A stretch of 16,332 nucleotides of DNA, taken from DAXETY01 sp051155755. GTDB taxonomy: Bacteria; Desulfobacterota; Desulfobacteria; Desulfobacterales; SG8-13. Positions 14,259-16,332 of this stretch are shown here, one piece after another. The stretch's first letter is position 1. Each line of letters opens with the position of its first letter. Where the stretch lies: assembly GCA_051155755.1 (NCBI GenBank), contig DAXETY010000018.1:1-16332 (forward strand), read 5' to 3'. A program made the position numbers and the translations under genes. Below the pieces are notes generated by a model. The model was not told the DNA's origin. It ran no database searches and was given only the letters and a program-made list of their open reading frames with translations.

Positions 14259-14878
14259 GCCGATAGCCTCCCTTCGATCTGATTGATGGCCGGCTCCAGA
14301 AGCACCAGAAACCGGTGCTTGAGAACGTCATAGACATTGAGCCCTTCACTGCGCATCACTTTCACGTTCGGAACGTTGCGGGATGAAAGCTCGAGCTTCT
14401 CGTCCTTTTTTTCCGTCACGATCAATGCATTTTCGATGTTCAACGCCCGGAACACTTCCAGAAACGCCTTGGTTTTGATCTCGTCCAGATCAAATCCGTC
14501 CAGCACCACCAGCTGGTTTTCCTGCAACTTGCTGGTAAGCGCCATCCGCAGGGCCAGCTTGCGAAGTTTCTTCGGCGGTTGGTAACTGTAAGACCGGGGT
14601 TTCGGACCGAACGTCACACCGCCACCGCGAAGCAGGGGGGATTTGATGTTTCCACGCCGGGCCCGACCGGTCCCCTTTTGACGAAACAGCTTGCGCGTGC
14701 TGCCGGACACCTCGCCGCGCTGTTTGCTCGAGGCCGTACCCGCACGGCGCACGGCCAACTGCGCAGTGACCACCTCGTGCAGTACGCTGCGTTTGGGTGT
14801 TACACTGAAAACGGCATCGGACAGCTCTCGTTGCGAGACCTTCTTTCCTGTGCGGTTCAATACGTCGATGGTTGGCAT
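14255..14878 (-). CDS. rplD: 50S ribosomal protein L4
   Basis: L4 lines the exit tunnel, and in E. coli it is the autogenous repressor of the S10 operon. The 207-residue product is normal length, with the N-terminal globular part, the tunnel loop (KQRGEVSGSTRKLFRQKGTG, then RRGNIKSPLLRGGGVTFGP) and the C-terminal Rossmann-like half (NALIVTEKKDEKLELSSRN). The start is ATG with a weak upstream GGTG. The 118-nt spacer to rplC holds a hairpin; no S10-leader-like element can be identified from sequence alone. Confidence 0.97.
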   Translation of the reverse strand: MPTIDVLNRTGKKVSQRELSDAVFSVTPKRSVLHEVVTAQLAVRRAGTASSKQRGEVSGSTRKLFRQKGTGRARRGNIKSPLLRGGGVTFGPKPRSYSYQPPKKLRKLALRMALTSKLQENQLVVLDGFDLDEIKTKAFLEVFRALNIENALIVTEKKDEKLELSSRNVPNVKVMRSEGLNVYDVLKHRFLVLLEPAINQIEGRLSA

Positions 14879-14934
14879 GATGGCACCGTTTTCCTGAAGA
14901 TTCTTTTGGGTTTTACCGGCTCAATGGATGCCGC

Positions 14935-14967
14935 CGTGCCAGCGCCGGCGACCGGCTTGTCGGCACG
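14935..14967 (-). other. Hairpin in the rplC-rplD spacer
   Basis: On the transcribed strand CGTGCC pairs with GGCACG (6 bp), an internal loop (GACAA opposite GCT) follows, then GCCGG with CCGGC (5 bp) and the 3-nt loop TCG. It has no U-tract. It sits midway in the 118-nt spacer, about 56 nt upstream of the rplD start. Function unknown. Confidence 0.45.
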
Positions 14968-14996
14968 AAATGGACGCGCTGCACCCGTCGATCCGA

Positions 14997-15641
14997 TCAA
15001 CCACCCTTTTTCTTGGCAAATCTGGCTTTTTTGACCAGCACCAGCGCACTCTTATGGCCGGGCACGGCCCCTTTGATCAACAGCAGGTTTTCCTGGGGGC
15101 GCACCTCGACCACTTTCAGGTTGCGAATGGTTTGGCGCTCGAAACCGTAGCGGCCGGGCATTTTCTTGCCTTTCAGCACCCGGGAGGGCCAGGCGCTGGA
15201 GCCGATGGAACCGGGGATGCGGATGCTCTTGCTGCCATGCGTCATCGGTCCCCGCGCAAATCCATGTCGTTTGATCACACCGGAAAAACCGCGCCCCTTG
15301 CTGGTTCCGATGACATCAACCTGTTCGCCGACATCGAACATCTCCAGGGTCAGGGTCTGCCCCAGTTCGAAATCTTCGGGTTTTTCGACCTTGAACTCCC
15401 GCAGAAACGCAAAGCCGTTGTTTCCGCTTTTCTTCAAATGACCGGCCACCGGTTTGTTGACGTGCTTGGGCTTCTTTTCCCCGAAACCCAGTTGCAGAGC
15501 GTTGTAGCCGTCGCGTTCCACGGTCTTGATCTGCGTCACCACACAGGGCCCGACTTCCAGCACCGTTACCGGAACGTAGCGGCCGCCCGGTGTAAAGTAG
15601 CCGGTCATACCCAATTTTTTGCCCAACAATCCATTGCTCAT
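14997..15641 (-). CDS. rplC: 50S ribosomal protein L3
   Basis: L3 is an early 23S-rRNA binder whose loop reaches the peptidyl-transferase centre. The 214-residue product starts MSNGLLGKKLGMTGYF and includes VDVIGTSKGRGFSGVIKRHGF (about 108-128) and RIPGSIGSSAWPSRVLKGKK (141-160). At the position of E. coli Gln150, which PrmB methylates, this protein has Ala150. The end NLLLIKGAVPGHKSALVLVKKA is typical. The start is ATG with only a weak Shine-Dalgarno. A 241-nt spacer separates it from rpsJ. Confidence 0.97.
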   Translation of the reverse strand: MSNGLLGKKLGMTGYFTPGGRYVPVTVLEVGPCVVTQIKTVERDGYNALQLGFGEKKPKHVNKPVAGHLKKSGNNGFAFLREFKVEKPEDFELGQTLTLEMFDVGEQVDVIGTSKGRGFSGVIKRHGFARGPMTHGSKSIRIPGSIGSSAWPSRVLKGKKMPGRYGFERQTIRNLKVVEVRPQENLLLIKGAVPGHKSALVLVKKARFAKKKGG

Positions 15642-15882
15642 GGTCTAACCCGTCTTTCTTCCAGCCGATCCTGCGTCCCCCAGATCGACCCCACCGACAA
15701 AATCACCTGATCCACCGGCGCGCATTTCGTAAAAGCATGCATCCAACATCGGCGCAAGCCTTCCGGAATCGCGGTGCCGGAAATCAGGCGGCATCGGGAG
15801 TTCGATAACCGGCTGTCATTGGTAAAAGAAAATCGGTGGTTCACTGCACCGGTCAAATCGGCCGACGGGTGCAAAAAATGCC
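15642..15882 (-). other. 241-nt spacer between rpsJ and rplC, no gene recognised
   Basis: No frame with family similarity or a good ribosome-binding site fits here. On the transcribed strand a stem TGCACC/GGTGCA (15845-15850 with 15868-15873) stands near the rpsJ stop. A TTGACC resembling a -35 box overlaps it, but no convincing -10 follows at 16-18 nt. It may hold a leader or processing region. Confidence 0.6.
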
Positions 15883-16194
15883 TCAGAGTTTGATTTCCAC
15901 GTCCACACCCGGCGAAAGGTCCAGCTGCATCAGCGCATCCACGGTTTGCTGCGTCGGCTCGAGAATGTCCACCATTCGCTTGTGGGTGCGCATCTCGAAC
16001 TGCTCGCGGGACTTTTTGTCGATATGGGGCGAACGCAGCACGCAAAATTTGTTAATGCGGGTCGGCAGCGGAATCGGCCCGACCACCTTGGCGCCGGTTT
16101 TGCTGGCCGTATCCACGATGTCCGTGGCCGACTGATCCAACAGTTTGTGATCGTAGGCCTTGAGGCGAATTCGAATTTTAGTGTTCGTAATCAT
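15883..16194 (-). CDS. rpsJ: 30S ribosomal protein S10
   Basis: S10 sits in the 30S head and doubles as NusE in transcription antitermination. The 103-residue product is full length: KIRIRLKAYDHKLLDQSATDIV, the P-loop-like VVGPIPLPTRINKFCVLRSPH and the end DVEIKL. The start is ATG, with AGGA 7 nt upstream; this AGGA overlaps the tuf stop codon, so S10 translation is probably coupled to EF-Tu. Confidence 0.97.
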   Translation of the reverse strand: MITNTKIRIRLKAYDHKLLDQSATDIVDTASKTGAKVVGPIPLPTRINKFCVLRSPHIDKKSREQFEMRTHKRMVDILEPTQQTVDALMQLDLSPGVDVEIKL

Positions 16195-16203
16195 GAAATT
16201 GTC

Positions 16204-16332
16204 CTATTCAATAATATCGCTGACGACACCGGCGCCGACGGTGCGGCCGCCTTCGCGAATCGCAAACCGCAGCTCCTTGTCCATGGCGATCGGGGTAATC
16301 AGCTCCGCTTCAATGGCCACGTTGTCGCCCGG
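16204..16332 (-). CDS. tuf: Elongation factor Tu, C-terminal end (5' part beyond window)
   Basis: The 42 visible residues, PGDNVAIEAELITPIAMDK through RFAIREGGRTVGAGVVSDIIE, are the end of EF-Tu domain III, with the hallmark REGGRTVGAGVV strand that contacts tRNA. The stop is TAG at 16204-16206. EF-Tu delivers aminoacyl-tRNA to the ribosome. The 9-nt distance to rpsJ indicates co-transcription with the S10 block. Confidence 0.96.
   Translation of the reverse strand, partial: PGDNVAIEAELITPIAMDKELRFAIREGGRTVGAGVVSDIIE

Noticed and set aside
15838..15875. Possible promoter (TTGACC) downstream of rpsJ
   Set aside because: No -10-like hexamer better than 3 of 6 at 16-18 nt spacing; one box alone is not enough to call a promoter.

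Overview
The window is dominated by one long ribosomal-protein gene cluster on the minus strand. Read in transcription order (high to low coordinates) it runs: 3' end of tuf, then the S10 block (rpsJ, rplC, rplD, rplW, rplB, rpsS, rplV, rpsC, rplP, rpmC, rpsQ), the spc block (rplN, rplX, rplE, rpsN, rpsH, rplF, rplR, rpsE, rpmD, rplO, secY), then infA and rpmJ, and the alpha block (rpsM, rpsK, rpsD, rpoA, rplQ). It ends at a bidirectional stem-loop terminator near 797-826. On the far side a convergent plus-strand gene (2-553, truncated by the window edge) encodes the end of a thioredoxin-fold/HEAT-like protein.

The organism looks like a moderately GC-rich deltaproteobacterium (Desulfobacterota, probably Desulfobacterales-like). 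This is inferred from the protein sequences, from the zinc-binding (CxxC) forms of S4, S14 and L36, from tuf directly preceding rpsJ, and from infA-rpmJ following secY. No 16S or other decisive marker is present, so the assignment is tentative. No adk or map gene lies between secY and infA.

The genes work together as the core supply of both ribosomal subunits, with the translocon pore (SecY), initiation factor IF-1, RNA polymerase alpha subunit and EF-Tu in the same transcription direction. I see no mobile element, CRISPR array, tRNA, rRNA or defence system.

What is out of the ordinary lies in the non-coding and start signals. Five of the ten small-subunit genes (rpsC, rpsN, rpsE, rpsM, rpsD) start with TTG behind a perfect AGGAGG, while all sixteen large-subunit genes start with ATG. 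A 52-nt, 20-base-pair stem-loop fills the rpsC-rplP spacer. A 7-bp tandem repeat array sits inside the operon between rplE and rpsN. An inverted pair of 9-bp tandem arrays lies beyond the terminator. L17 carries a tail of about 118 residues rich in Ala, Glu, Pro and Lys. Several spacers are long for such an operon (241 nt between rpsJ and rplC). These are candidates for comparison with relatives; none is proof of a new system.
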